DNA of 64,000 bases from JAVVHE01 sp038238915 (GCA_038238915.1 JBBSFH010000016.1:1-64000), one strand, 5' to 3'. Positions 25,801 to 34,090 are shown, counted from the stretch's first letter. Numbers and translations are program-made. Notes: generated by a model from the sequence alone, not told the origin.

Positions 25801-27580
25801 AGCCGCGCCGATCCGTATCCACGTCGAACGGATATTCCTCGATCACGCGGAAGCCGAAATTCTCGAGCACGGGCACCGCGTTGGAAAGCGGAATGATCGT
25901 TTCCAGATGGTAGATCTTGAGGCGAAGCTGGCCCGGCGCGTCCTCGGTCCGCCGATACAGGTGCACATTATGCTCGCCCGCGTGATTCAGTTCGGTCAGC
26001 CGCAGGATATCGTCCGCCGCCTCGCTCGCACTGAACTGCGCGCGGTAGCTGGTGGAGAAAATACGCGCCTGGGTGAGCGCGATGCGCGCGGCGCGGGTGT
26101 GGCCGACGCGTGCGGACAATTCGACCTCGAGGGCCTCGTCCCAGCCGCGAACCAGTTCGAGCACGCGCTTGTTCAGCGCCGGCTCGTCGAATTGCGGCAC
26201 CCGACCCCCGTCCAGCCCGAACACATACTGGATGCGCGCCAGCCCGTCCGAGCGCAGCTCGACGTCGAAGTGATCGAGCCCTGCGCCGACTTCGCGTTCG
26301 AGCATCGCGCCGATGAGATGGCGGATTTCGGCGGTGTAGACGTCGCGTGGAATGTAGACGAGCGCGGACACCTGCCGTCCGAACGGATCCGCCCGGATGA
26401 AGAGTTTTGGACGCGGCCGATCGAGCAGTGACAAAAGGCCGAGCGCCATTTCGCGCAGGCGATCGGCGGGCACCTGGAACAGCTCGTCGCGCGGGAAGCT
26501 CTCGAGCACGTGAACCAGCGCCTTGCCGTTATGCCCGCGCGGATCGAAGCCGAGATCGTGGATCACCTGGCCCACCCGTCTGCGCAGCAGCGGAATCGTT
26601 CGCGGCGACATGTGGAGCGCAGCGGACGTGAACAGCCCGATGAAGCGATCTTCGCCGACGATGCGCCCAGCCGCATCGTAGCGCGCCACCGAGATATAAT
26701 CGCAGTTGACCCGCCGGTGGACGGTGGAAACGAGATCGCTCTTCGCCACCAGCAGCGCGCGCGTGCGCGCCACGAATTGCGCGACGGGCTCGGCATGATC
26801 GTCCGGCCCCACGCCGTGCCAGATGCGCCGCGCGGGATCGCGCAGCAGGCCGAAGCCGCCGGGCTCGCGTTCGAGCAGCGGCGCGTCTTCGCTACCTGTG
26901 AGCCGGTAGCTGCACGTGCCGAGCAGCGTGAAATGATCCCCGGCGAGCCATTCGAGGAAAGCGATGTCTTCGGCGAGCACGTGCGGCGGTGCCGGAGGGG
27001 CCATATCGTGCAGGCGACGCGCGGCGGTGCGCACCGCCTCGGTCATCGGCTGCCAGTCGGCAACCGCGCTGCGCACGTCGGCGAGAACCTGCGTCACATC
27101 GTCGAGCAGGCGCTGGCGCGCACCACCTGCGGCGCGTTCCATCTCGATCAGGATGACGCTTTCGCGGTGGCAGCCCGGCGCGGGCGCGGAGCCGTGTGCG
27201 CCCTGCGGCGGCGCGGTGAGCGCGCCCGAGGAGTCGCGTGTCACGTCGATCACCGGGTGCAGCAGCCGGTGCGATTCGAGCCCCGCTGCCGCGACCGCGA
27301 GGCTGAGCGAATCGACAAGGAAGGGCATGTCGTCGTTGACCACCACCATCGTCATGCGGCGCGTCGCGGTTCCGCCATCGCCGTGACGTTCGAGCAGGAT
27401 TGCGGGGGTTTCAGGCGTGCGTGTCGCAGCCGCCTGCGCGGCGAGCGTCGCCATCGCGGCCATATGTTGGGGCGTGAGGGACTCGATCTCACCGGGCGCG
27501 GCGCCGTGGATCAGGGCGGTGGCGAACGCGTCGACGATCGCGGGGGTGGGGGCCAAGGCTACGGTCTTTCGCGGGAACAT
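22835..27580 (-). CDS. gdhB: NAD-specific glutamate dehydrogenase, large (GDH-180) type
   Basis: 1581 residues, matching the approximately 180-kDa NAD-GDH class that deaminates glutamate to 2-oxoglutarate. The N-terminal half carries ACT-like regulatory regions (MVVVNDDMPFLVDSLSLAV). The catalytic half has HLRAGPVARGGLRWSDRRDD, VIVPTGSKGGFYPK, ADKGTATFSDIANG and GGSVGYDHKVMGITARG. The ATG at 27580 starts MFPRKTVALAP; a longer frame to 27736 adds basic, non-family residues and overlaps a terminator. It stands downstream of a PEP-CTERM gene with a strong terminator between. Confidence 0.95.
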   Translation of the reverse strand: MFPRKTVALAPTPAIVDAFATALIHGAAPGEIESLTPQHMAAMATLAAQAAATRTPETPAILLERHGDGGTATRRMTMVVVNDDMPFLVDSLSLAVAAAGLESHRLLHPVIDVTRDSSGALTAPPQGAHGSAPAPGCHRESVILIEMERAAGGARQRLLDDVTQVLADVRSAVADWQPMTEAVRTAARRLHDMAPPAPPHVLAEDIAFLEWLAGDHFTLLGTCSYRLTGSEDAPLLEREPGGFGLLRDPARRIWHGVGPDDHAEPVAQFVARTRALLVAKSDLVSTVHRRVNCDYISVARYDAAGRIVGEDRFIGLFTSAALHMSPRTIPLLRRRVGQVIHDLGFDPRGHNGKALVHVLESFPRDELFQVPADRLREMALGLLSLLDRPRPKLFIRADPFGRQVSALVYIPRDVYTAEIRHLIGAMLEREVGAGLDHFDVELRSDGLARIQYVFGLDGGRVPQFDEPALNKRVLELVRGWDEALEVELSARVGHTRAARIALTQARIFSTSYRAQFSASEAADDILRLTELNHAGEHNVHLYRRTEDAPGQLRLKIYHLETIIPLSNAVPVLENFGFRVIEEYPFDVDTDRRGWIHDFLIELPQGADLDTDDLEARIGPALKAVLNGAHENDLFNALVVTAGLDAGAVDGFRAIYRYMRQAGTSLTMATVVGALLRNAATTRDLLTLFRTRFDPAEAGHTATEAAAREAVVAALAEVESIDDDRVLRFYLSAITAMLRTNAYAPSGREALAFKFDSKGIPGLPAPVPYREIFVYSPRVEGIHLRAGPVARGGLRWSDRRDDFRTEVLGLLKAQIVKNAVIVPTGSKGGFYPKILPPASDRAAWLAEGTECYRIYIRALLSITDNLVDGAVVPPADVVRHDGDDPYLVVAADKGTATFSDIANGLAIERDFWLGDAFASGGSVGYDHKVMGITARGAWISVERHFAEMGHDVQTQTTRVVGVGDMSGDVFGNGMLLSGALKLVAAFDHRHIFLDPDPDPLVSHAERARMFALPRSSWDDYDPALLSPGGGIFPRTQKSIPLSPQVRAALGIEDDALAPSDLMRAILNAPADLLWFGGIGTYVKSADESSEDVGDRANDANRVDAETLRVKVIGEGANLAITQAGRIAFAREGGRINTDFIDNSAGVDTSDHEVNIKIALQTPARAGVLAEADRITLLASMTGEVAAHVLDDNRRQTLALSVAEREGAEAVPAYERVIQTLEDAKRLDRRVEGLPTDDLLAQRAQAGQGMVRPELAVLLAHAKMAIYEALVASSVVDDPLLDADLLAAFPRALAERFPDSIRSHRLRREIIGTALANALVNRAGIALPFQLAEEHGVGLACVAAAFLAARQLFDLEALWAALDALPPAQLQLRLYGEATDGLRLQMADILGAYHSELAPSRVIALAAPGVARIEADLANILRAEPRAAIARLTDCLSKLGADADIVHRIVRLTELDGAVAVAELAATIDASEVQVARAYTAIGQTLGLDWAKGRAAALNPADPWERLVVASAERDFEQLRFALIRRIAPPGTDPAAAADAWAAANPASVARVTGTIARARHGAATTAPMLAHIAAQARAALGG

Positions 27581-27734
27581 GTCGGCAATCCGATGTCCCC
27601 GGCTATGCTCCGCGCGCGAAAGCCTCGCAAGCCAGAGTCGGCACGCGCGGGAGATCACTCGATCGACCGCCCATTCTTCCGGGTGAGCGGGCGCGATGCT
27701 GCGTGCCGCACAGGCGCGTCCTCGGGCATTCGAC

Positions 27735-27771
27735 AAAAAAACGTGCGCGTGACCAGCCGGTCACGCGCACG
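27735..27771 (-). terminator. Rho-independent terminator of the PEP-CTERM gene
   Basis: A perfect 13-bp stem (27742-27754 with 27759-27771; arm CGTGCGCGTGACC) and 4-base loop is followed on the minus strand by seven Ts (27735-27741). It ends transcription from the gene at 27789-29462 before gdhB. Confidence 0.9.
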
Positions 27772-27788
27772 GTCGTTCTTCGGTCGTC

Positions 27789-29462
27789 TTAACGCGCGCG
27801 CCGACGCAGCATAAGCCCGGCGATACCCAGACCGAACAGCGCAAGCGTTGCGGGCTCGGGAGTGGGCAGCAGTTCGGTAATCACCGTATTCCAGCGCCCC
27901 GAGTTGGGCGAATAGAAGGGCGACAGCGGATTGCGCAATCCTGGATATTCCTGGAACAACCACCAGGAGCCCGAAGTCGCATCATACTGGATCTGGGAAT
28001 AATCTCCGTACCGATTACGCGAGCCATTGAAGGTGGTGATATATCCGGGATCGAACCCCGTTTTCAGCAGCAGCGGCGAATCGCAGTGCGACGCCCCGGT
28101 GGCGGCATTGAAGCTGCACTCGCTCGCGTAAGCCCCGAGCCTCTGCCGCTCGCCCGATCCAGTATAGGCGAGGACGAAGCGCCGCCCGGTGGCATCTGGT
28201 GCGATCGAGCTATAGGCGAAATCGAGGTTGGGATTGGTGATATGCCCCTCGCTGACCACCGCATTCGTGCGCGCATCAATGACGAACCAACTGACCGAAT
28301 TGCTGATGCTTGGCGAACCATTCTGGCTCTCGCTGTAAGCATGCGTCCCGAAGATGTAGTTGCCTACCTGAGTAAGCGAGGAGCCGATCCGGTCATCGCC
28401 ATTGTCGACCAGCGGATGCGGACGGTTGAACGGATCGAGCGCCCGGAGCGCGGCGACGTCGATCGGCTGGCGACCACCGGCAGGATCGCCATCGTATGCG
28501 ATCGGGATCGCGCCTTCCACCGCGCGCCCGGCATATTGGCCAGCAGCGTTGAAAACGAGATCGGCCGCATTCGCCTGATTATAGGCGACCGCCGAAATAC
28601 CGATCAGCTTCTGCGATTCCGTACCGGGAAACGTGCCCGTATAGCTGCTGGCATTATTCACCGGCTGAACCGCAAAGCCATAAGCCGCCGGACTGCGCCC
28701 TTCGATCTTGGTCAGATTCGCAGTCGTTGGCGTCCCCAGCAACAAGTCCGCTTTGGGTAGCGTGAAAATCGATATACTCTGAAAGCTGGTTGCGTCGAAA
28801 TCATTGGTAGTGACTGTCACCGCGTTATGCGACACACCCAGCGTCGGGAAATCACCGAAATTGCTCCGCGTGGTGTTGAACTGTACCGCCTTGAACCCAT
28901 CGAGCGGGTTGCTCGTGTTCGAGACCAGAATGTAGATCGGATTGTTGGGGTTGGCGCTCGGCGCGTCCGGGCCGGTGCCCTCGCCGTTCGCGCCCAGCTT
29001 GACCGGCGTGGGGACCGGATCGGCGAGGCCCGCATCGCCAAGCTTGCCAAAGATTGCGGCGTTGCGTGTCGGCGAAGTGGTTGGACCCGCCGGACCGCGA
29101 TTTTCGAACACGCCGAAGAAGCGGTTCGTTGCGGGATCGTACGTCAGACGCGGATCGAACGGATTTCCTGCGACCTGAGCAGCGGGAATGCCTGCAGCAA
29201 TCAGGAAATCTCCGGTTTGCTGGTACGAGAGCCTGGTGCCCGATTTGTCGAAGATGCCAACGCCGCCGTTGGTAAACTGGATTACGTGCGTCGACGAAAC
29301 CGCACCCGCCATATCGGGCGGGATCGTCGCGAAGCCGCCCGAGGCTGCGATGTAGTCTCGTAATGAAACGCCATCGAACTGCGTCGCGATCGGTCCCGCG
29401 AACGCCGTGCTCACGGTCGCCACTGCTCCAACGAGCACGGCGGAACTCAAAAATCTTTTCAT
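27789..29462 (-). CDS. PEP-CTERM sorting domain protein, 557 aa
   Basis: The signal peptide MKRFLSSAVLVGAVATVSTA (cut near AFA-GPI) is followed by a large beta-propeller-like secreted region (GGVGIFDKSGTRLSYQQ, DPRLTYDPATNRFFGVFEN, WFVIDARTNAVVSEGHI). The C-terminal PEP-CTERM signal is LPTPEPATLALFGLGIAGL plus RRRAR. The ATG at 29462 has GGGAG 8 bases upstream, and that ribosome site lies in one arm of a conserved hairpin shared with another PEP-CTERM gene (32362-32455). Function unknown; a surface-anchored or exopolysaccharide-associated protein is inferred. Confidence 0.85.
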   Translation of the reverse strand: MKRFLSSAVLVGAVATVSTAFAGPIATQFDGVSLRDYIAASGGFATIPPDMAGAVSSTHVIQFTNGGVGIFDKSGTRLSYQQTGDFLIAAGIPAAQVAGNPFDPRLTYDPATNRFFGVFENRGPAGPTTSPTRNAAIFGKLGDAGLADPVPTPVKLGANGEGTGPDAPSANPNNPIYILVSNTSNPLDGFKAVQFNTTRSNFGDFPTLGVSHNAVTVTTNDFDATSFQSISIFTLPKADLLLGTPTTANLTKIEGRSPAAYGFAVQPVNNASSYTGTFPGTESQKLIGISAVAYNQANAADLVFNAAGQYAGRAVEGAIPIAYDGDPAGGRQPIDVAALRALDPFNRPHPLVDNGDDRIGSSLTQVGNYIFGTHAYSESQNGSPSISNSVSWFVIDARTNAVVSEGHITNPNLDFAYSSIAPDATGRRFVLAYTGSGERQRLGAYASECSFNAATGASHCDSPLLLKTGFDPGYITTFNGSRNRYGDYSQIQYDATSGSWWLFQEYPGLRNPLSPFYSPNSGRWNTVITELLPTPEPATLALFGLGIAGLMLRRRAR

Positions 29463-29560
29463 AAATGCTGCTCCCTCAAGGCGCGGGAGCGTGATTTGCC
29501 TGAACCCCCCGCGACGACTCAATTCGACCATGGATCGGAACGAAATGAAAGGGGTCGAAA
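29463..29560 (-). promoter_or_regulatory. Structured 5' leader A with sequestered ribosome site
   Basis: In the mRNA, GCTCCC (plus-strand 29485-29490) can pair with GGGAGC (29470-29475), which contains the Shine-Dalgarno 7 bases before the ATG. Upstream GCGGGGG (29506-29512) can instead pair with CTCCCGC (29483-29489), freeing the ribosome site. The same pieces with the same spacing occur before the gene ending at 31738. This is a candidate two-state leader; the ligand, if any, is unknown. Confidence 0.55.
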
Positions 29561-29744
29561 CGAATTTTTTTGCTGTGTTACCGACTTGACCCGCAGGCCC
29601 ATCTGAGGGACCTGCCCATCTTAATATGGGCTAATTTACCGAAGCGACTTGGCTGCCCACCGCGGCGCGCCCCCGGGATCGACCGTTATCAGCCCCCCGT
29701 GCGCGCCAATCGGGGAAAGACAAACGCTCGTTCCCGGCCCAAAA

Positions 29745-29778
29745 TGGGAAAGAGCCGCCCGCACGAGTGCGCGGACGG
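29745..29778 (-). terminator. Probable terminator after the S53 protease gene
   Basis: On the minus strand, an imperfect GC-rich stem (29755-29778, two mismatches, loop near CTCG) is followed by a pyrimidine run with CTCTTTCCC and then TTTT. Its position 28 bases past the stop codon fits termination of the protease transcript. Confidence 0.5.
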
Positions 29779-29805
29779 CCCTTCCAGCCTCGGAGACGAC
29801 AGGGT

Positions 29806-31677
29806 TCAGGGGTTGCTGGGCGTCTTTGGATTGCCCGCCGGATCCAGATCGGTGAAACCGAACAGCACGCGCACGTCGGGCGAACCGTTGCCGAAGATGT
29901 AATCATAGGCACCGCCCTGATCACCATCGCGCCAATAGCCGTCGAAGCTCGGGTGCGCTGTGTGATAAGCCGCCGGTCCGCCCCCCGCCTGCGCCCGACC
30001 CGCCGCATACAGGTAGGTGTTGGCGTTGCCGAGCCGGCCGTTCTGGCCGACGTAAAGCGCGAGCGCACCCGCGAACTCAGGAGCCGAGACCGAAGTGCCG
30101 ATCAGGCCGTAGCGCCTTCCGTTCACATAGGTAATCACGTATGAGCGCGGTCCGTTGGTGCCGCATGGCGTGACCGACAGGCCCCCGGGACAGCCACCCA
30201 CGATCATCCCCACATCGGGCAGCGTGCGCTTGGTGATCGGACCGGTGGGTGTACCCACTTGGTAGGCTGGCTTGCCGAACACCTGGCTGATGCCGCCGCC
30301 TGCACCCCAATAGCCGCCGCTGACCTGGTGGCCAAACCCGTACGGATCGTGCGGAACCTCGGGATCGCCCAAGCCATTCTCCCCCACATAGGTTGAGGCC
30401 GTGCTCAGCGGGTCGAAACTGGTGATCAGGTTGCCACCGCCAACCGCGACGACGTGCGGGCTGCTGGCAGGCGTGCTCACGCCGGGCACGAACACCGGGT
30501 GCACCCGGGGGTCGGGGTTGAAGTAGGCAAGGCCGGGGTTCTGCAGGGCGCCCTCGTCACCCGAACTCGCCACCCAGGTGATGCCCTGCGCGTTGCCCTG
30601 CTTGAACAGGCCATCCTGGATCTTGAGCAGGTACGTGAAGTCCGTGCCCCCGTTGAAGCCGGACAGGTAGAAGGACTCGGGACCACCGAACGACGAACTT
30701 ACGATGTCGTACTGGTTGGTGTCGACGACATAGGCATAGGCGTCGGCGATGTTTGCGTCGGACAGGTTTGGGATCGAAAGCAGCGTCGTATCAGCGCCCG
30801 GCGCACCGCCCGTGACCATCTGCGTATCGAGCGCGGCCTCGAATGTGCCCGGGCCACCGAAGTAGCCGCCGCCGTTGATGTAGACATGATGCACGACGGG
30901 AATCGGGCTGGTGGTGTTCGCCGTCCACGCTTCGTGGCCGAAGTAACCGACGATGTCCGAATCGAGGATATCGTCCTCCATCACGATCGCAACCTTGGCC
31001 CCCGTGCCATCGACACGCTTGCCGTTACGCATCGCCTCATGCGACGGGTAATCATAGGCTTGCTTCAGATCGGTGAAGTAATAGTTGATCGCCGGTCCGA
31101 AGCGATTGTCCGGAACATCGGTCGCCACCACGCCGCCTGCGGGCTTCAGCAGCGCCTTGTTGGCGAACGCCGGGATCATCACCCCCGCTGCCTTGAGCGC
31201 GGGCGAGAGTACCAGCGGGCCCGCCGCGACGACGCGGCTTTTGCCCTTGGAGGAAACCGTGCGCATCTGCGTGGCAAACGCGGTCTGCACCTGCGCCGCT
31301 GTGCCCGAGACGTGCACCTGGCGCGGGCCCGAAACACTCGCGGTCAAGCCGAGGGCCTCGAATCCCTTGACTGCCACCTGAAGCTGCGCCGCAGTCGGCC
31401 CGTAGGAGGCGTTGAACTGCGCGGGACTCAGCCATTTATGATAGCTGGGCGAGCTTGGCGTGGTCTGCGCGGCGATCAGTTTGTCCAGCGCCGCCTCGTT
31501 GTGCAGCGGCAGAAAGGCGGTGAATTCAAGCGGCTGGGAGGCCGGGGTCAGGCTGACGCCAATCCCGGTACCATCCTCGCCCTGCTGAAATGGACCGGCG
31601 AATGCCGGTACGGCGAGGATCGAGGTTGAAAGCGCCACCGTGAATGCGGCGGCAGCAAAGGTCGAGCGGAGTTTCAT
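29806..31677 (-). CDS. Secreted S53 (sedolisin/kumamolisin-type) serine-carboxyl peptidase
   Basis: 623 residues with a signal peptide (AAAAFTVALSTSILAVPAFA-GPF), a pro-kumamolisin activation domain (about 35-175, including HKWLSPAQFNASYGPT) and a catalytic domain. The S53 catalytic pair is the Glu and Asp in GTFEAALDTQ, the oxyanion Asp is in ASSGDEGA, and the nucleophile Ser is in GTSVSAPEFAG. Such enzymes are acid-active endopeptidases. The C-terminus NPKTPSNP lacks a PEP-CTERM. It is 60 bases downstream of a PEP-CTERM gene and upstream of another, suggesting a functional link with surface proteins (inference). Confidence 0.9.
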   Translation of the reverse strand: MKLRSTFAAAAFTVALSTSILAVPAFAGPFQQGEDGTGIGVSLTPASQPLEFTAFLPLHNEAALDKLIAAQTTPSSPSYHKWLSPAQFNASYGPTAAQLQVAVKGFEALGLTASVSGPRQVHVSGTAAQVQTAFATQMRTVSSKGKSRVVAAGPLVLSPALKAAGVMIPAFANKALLKPAGGVVATDVPDNRFGPAINYYFTDLKQAYDYPSHEAMRNGKRVDGTGAKVAIVMEDDILDSDIVGYFGHEAWTANTTSPIPVVHHVYINGGGYFGGPGTFEAALDTQMVTGGAPGADTTLLSIPNLSDANIADAYAYVVDTNQYDIVSSSFGGPESFYLSGFNGGTDFTYLLKIQDGLFKQGNAQGITWVASSGDEGALQNPGLAYFNPDPRVHPVFVPGVSTPASSPHVVAVGGGNLITSFDPLSTASTYVGENGLGDPEVPHDPYGFGHQVSGGYWGAGGGISQVFGKPAYQVGTPTGPITKRTLPDVGMIVGGCPGGLSVTPCGTNGPRSYVITYVNGRRYGLIGTSVSAPEFAGALALYVGQNGRLGNANTYLYAAGRAQAGGGPAAYHTAHPSFDGYWRDGDQGGAYDYIFGNGSPDVRVLFGFTDLDPAGNPKTPSNP

Positions 31678-31706
31678 CGAATCTGGTCCCTTCAGGCAAT
31701 CAGAGA

Positions 31707-31725
31707 TCGCGCCGGATCGGCGCGA
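31707..31725. terminator. Hairpin between PEP-CTERM gene and S53 protease
   Basis: TCGCGCCG and CGGCGCGA form a perfect 8-bp stem with a 3-base loop in the 60-base gap. No T-tract follows, so it may be an attenuator or processing site that lowers protease expression relative to the upstream gene. Confidence 0.45.
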
Positions 31726-31737
31726 GCGGGATGGAGG

Positions 31738-32361
31738 TCAGGCGGCGCGTCGGCGCTTGAGGGCAAGTGCACCCAAGCCAAGGCCCGCGATCATCAGCGC
31801 AACACTGCCGGGCTCGGGCGTCGTATTGATGTAACGCAGGTTATCGAGCGCGAAGAGCGTGCTGTCCTGCAGGGGCGAGACCGCTGCATCGAGCGTACCG
31901 CCAGACGATATGATGAACACCGCGTACAGGTTCGCCCAATTGAACGATTCGAACGTCGGGCCCAAGGTATCGACAGTGAAGCTCGTGCTATCCAGCACTA
32001 CGCCCTTGGCATCGATCCCGAAGACATCGATGTTCAATCCGTCGCGCGCGGCGGCGCCGAAATAGGCATCCTGGAAGGTGAAGCTGCCGCCACCAAATGC
32101 TGACGGGAGAGCGGGATCGTTGTTGATCGCAACATAATCGGTGCTGACAACGGCATTTTGCAGACCAACAGGTGACGCATATGCGGCTGCGACTACATCA
32201 AAGTTCAGCCAGTATAGTCCAGCGGTATACGTTGGAATCGGCGCGATGAATGCGCGCGTGATATGGTCGAAATCGACCAGCCTCACAACGGGTGTAGCGT
32301 TCGCGGCAGTCGATACTGTCATCGCACAACCGAGCGCAGCAACCCTCAGTAAACTAATCAT
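31738..32361 (-). CDS. PEP-CTERM sorting domain protein, 207 aa
   Basis: A signal peptide (LLRVAALGCAMTVSTAANA-TPV) precedes a beta-sandwich-like domain (YWLNFDVVAAAYASP, GGSFTFQDAYFGAAARDGL, FNWANLYAVFI) resembling the lectin-like region common in PEP-CTERM proteins. It ends with TTPEPGSVALMIAGLG and KRRRAA. The ATG at 32361 is 7 bases from GGGAGC, in the same arrangement as in the gene at 29462. It may share a transcript with the S53 protease 60 bases downstream. Confidence 0.85.
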   Translation of the reverse strand: MISLLRVAALGCAMTVSTAANATPVVRLVDFDHITRAFIAPIPTYTAGLYWLNFDVVAAAYASPVGLQNAVVSTDYVAINNDPALPSAFGGGSFTFQDAYFGAAARDGLNIDVFGIDAKGVVLDSTSFTVDTLGPTFESFNWANLYAVFIISSGGTLDAAVSPLQDSTLFALDNLRYINTTPEPGSVALMIAGLGLGALALKRRRAA

Positions 32362-32455
32362 ATATCATGCTCCCTTGTTTCGCGGGAGCGCGACTTGCAT
32401 GTTCCCCCCGCTTCGAGCGGCATACCGTCATGGATTGAATCGGAATGGAAGGGGT
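32362..32455 (-). promoter_or_regulatory. Structured 5' leader B, homologous to leader A
   Basis: The ribosome-site arm (32369-32374), a 9-base loop and the GGGAGC complement (32384-32389) reproduce leader A with identical spacing. The following 28 bases (32384-32411) match 29485-29512 at 23 positions, including CCCCCCGC. Farther upstream, CATGGAT and AAGGGGT segments also correspond. Both copies allow the competing GCGGGGG : CTCCCGC pairing. Confidence 0.55.
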
Positions 32456-32544
32456 TACACCCAATCTTTCTTCGGTGCGTCGAAGTGTACACCCGGGATC
32501 CACCCAACCGTTGCGCTTCTCCTTGCCGGATCGGCGGGGCTCAC

Positions 32545-32793
32545 TCAGCGTGGCCTCTTCGGCCGCCACGCCATCGCGCCCAGTGTCACGACCGCGATTG
32601 CCGCCCACGCGCCCTCGAGTACCACGAGCGGCATGGCTCCGTGCGTCCAAGCATTGGCCGCGAGGCACCCAGCGCCCACAATATTCGAGCACTGGAACGG
32701 CACTGATTGCGCGCCAAGCCGACCGAGCGACACCAGCGCATAGGCTACCAGCAGGATCGCTGATCCCGCCCAGCCGATCACCTCGACGATCAA
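32545..32793 (-). CDS. CBU_0592-like small membrane protein
   Basis: 82 residues with about three hydrophobic segments: VIGWAGSAILLVAYALVSLG, the CSNIVGAGCLAANAW region, and MPLVVLEGAWAAIAVVTLGAM. The pattern (VEVIGWAGSAILL...A, then ...NAWTHGAMP) resembles the small CBU_0592 family of membrane proteins. It follows the outer-membrane-like gene by 3 bases and is very likely in one operon with it. Function unknown. Confidence 0.65.
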   Translation of the reverse strand: MIVEVIGWAGSAILLVAYALVSLGRLGAQSVPFQCSNIVGAGCLAANAWTHGAMPLVVLEGAWAAIAVVTLGAMAWRPKRPR

Positions 32794-32796
32794 TCG

Positions 32797-33465
32797 CTAG
32801 AACGCCACGCCGAGCCCGACGAACGCCGACGAATCCCGGCGCGCGCGCGCATCTTCATCGATCGTCAGATTGCTAGGCGCAATCCGGTAGCGCACCCCCG
32901 CGCCAAGGCTCACATCGCGGCCCAGCGTGTAGGCACCGCCCAGTTCGACCGAATAGCGCTTGTCCAACGTGGCCTCCGCAGCGCCGCGCGCCCATCCCTC
33001 TTCCTCACCGAGCTTGAGAGTCGTGGTCCAGTCCTGCTGGCCATAACCGAGCCCAAGCGTGACCGCCTTGCGTTGCGCAATCCCCGCATCGAGGCGGCGG
33101 ACGCCACCGCTCAGCGCCAGCCCGCGCGTGGCGAGCGCCATGCCCAGATCATAGCCAGCCTGCTGTTCGGTCCCATGCGTCGCATCGGGCAGAGTCACCG
33201 GCCGCGCACGCATACCGATCGTGACCGCGTGCGCTTCCCCGTGCTTGCCCGCCGGCGTGAAGCGGAACTGGCGCGCATCCACGGTCGCTCCGGGGCGCAG
33301 CGCGAACCCTGGCGCATCGATCAGCGAGGGCGTGAACGCGCCGAGCGGACGCGACGCCTCCGCACGGACCGCAGGCTTGGCACGCGTCTGGGCACCCACC
33401 ACGACGGGCGCGCAGAGCGCAGCGACGGCCAGCAGCCATAGGAATGGGGCGCGCAAGCGAGACAT
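32797..33465 (-). CDS. Putative outer-membrane beta-barrel protein
   Basis: 222 residues with a signal peptide (FLWLLAVAALCAPVVVGAQT). The rest is alternating amphipathic strands (VTLGLGYGQQDWTTTLKLG, KRYSVELGGAYTLGRDVSLG, VRYRIAPSNL) ending in FVGLGVAF, a C-terminal phenylalanine typical of outer-membrane barrels. The ATG at 33465 follows AGGTATAGGTG; a GTG one codon earlier is possible. It is upstream of the small membrane gene and divergent from the DUF3576 gene. No specific family is recognised. Confidence 0.65.
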   Translation of the reverse strand: MSRLRAPFLWLLAVAALCAPVVVGAQTRAKPAVRAEASRPLGAFTPSLIDAPGFALRPGATVDARQFRFTPAGKHGEAHAVTIGMRARPVTLPDATHGTEQQAGYDLGMALATRGLALSGGVRRLDAGIAQRKAVTLGLGYGQQDWTTTLKLGEEEGWARGAAEATLDKRYSVELGGAYTLGRDVSLGAGVRYRIAPSNLTIDEDARARRDSSAFVGLGVAF

Positions 33466-33634
33466 CACCTATACCTACGCTCGGCGCTGGCTAAATTACA
33501 CGCCGTCCACGACCAAATGCGAAATAAATCGCGCAGGTGTGGCGCGGCGCCCACAACTGGTTGCGAGGGGTTCACGCTGCGGCCTATAACCCGCGCCATA
33601 TTAACCCTGACGATCTGTCAAAGGAGCCCGAATT

Positions 33635-34090
33635 TTGGTGCGCACCCGTTTCGCCGCGCTGGCCTGCGTCGCGCTGCTATCGCTCGGCGCGTGCGGCCAT
33701 GTGCTTCACCGGCACAAGGGCGACCACGTCCGCGCCACCCCCGTCGCGCCCGCCCGGCTGACCACGATCGGCGTCAACGCATGGCTCTGGCGCGCGAGCC
33801 TCGATACGATCGCGTTCATGCCGATCCAGCAGGTGGATTCGAACGGCGGCGTGATCGTGACCGATTGGTACACCAACCCGCGCGCGCCCGGCGAGCGGGT
33901 GAAGGTGACGATCTACATCCTCGATCAGGATCTGCGCGCGGATGCGATCCGGGTGGCGGTGTCTCGCCAGATCGCCGCGCAGAACGGTGGATGGGCCGAT
34001 GCGGCAGTAGCGGCGGGCACGGTGCAGAAGCTTGAAGAGACGATCCTCGGCCGTGCGCGCGATCTGCGCCGCGCCTCCGTCGCGGGCTGA
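33635..34090 (+). CDS. DUF3576 lipoprotein
   Basis: About 151 residues. A lipoprotein signal, ALLSLGACGH, puts Cys at about 20; the DUF3576 body follows with TTIGVNAWLWRASLDTIAFM, IVTDWYTNPRAPGERVKV and EETILGRARDLRR. AAGGAG at 33621-33626 is 8 bases before the TTG at 33635, and a GTG follows at 33638; either may be the start. Its stop overlaps leuS by one base (TGATG), and this order with leuS-lptE-holA is conserved in alphaproteobacteria, pointing to an envelope role. Confidence 0.85.
   Translation: MVRTRFAALACVALLSLGACGHVLHRHKGDHVRATPVAPARLTTIGVNAWLWRASLDTIAFMPIQQVDSNGGVIVTDWYTNPRAPGERVKVTIYILDQDLRADAIRVAVSRQIAAQNGGWADAAVAAGTVQKLEETILGRARDLRRASVAG

Larger units (their letters stand above)
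29463..29805. other. 343-base intergenic region
   Basis: It holds leader A next to the PEP-CTERM start, then about 190 bases in which I see no gene (short open frames on the plus strand have no family signal), and the terminator-like hairpin of the S53 protease gene near 29755-29778. A promoter for the PEP-CTERM gene must lie here, but no sigma-54 or EcfG consensus is visible. Confidence 0.6.

Noticed and set aside
24734..26431. 565-codon plus-strand open frame opposite the glutamate dehydrogenase
   Set aside because: Antisense shadow of a high-GC gene, with no start signal or recognisable motif.
29570..29902. 110-codon plus-strand ORF in the gap between the PEP-CTERM gene and S53 protease
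   Set aside because: It overlaps the 3' end of the protease gene, has no ribosome site and shows no protein-like pattern.
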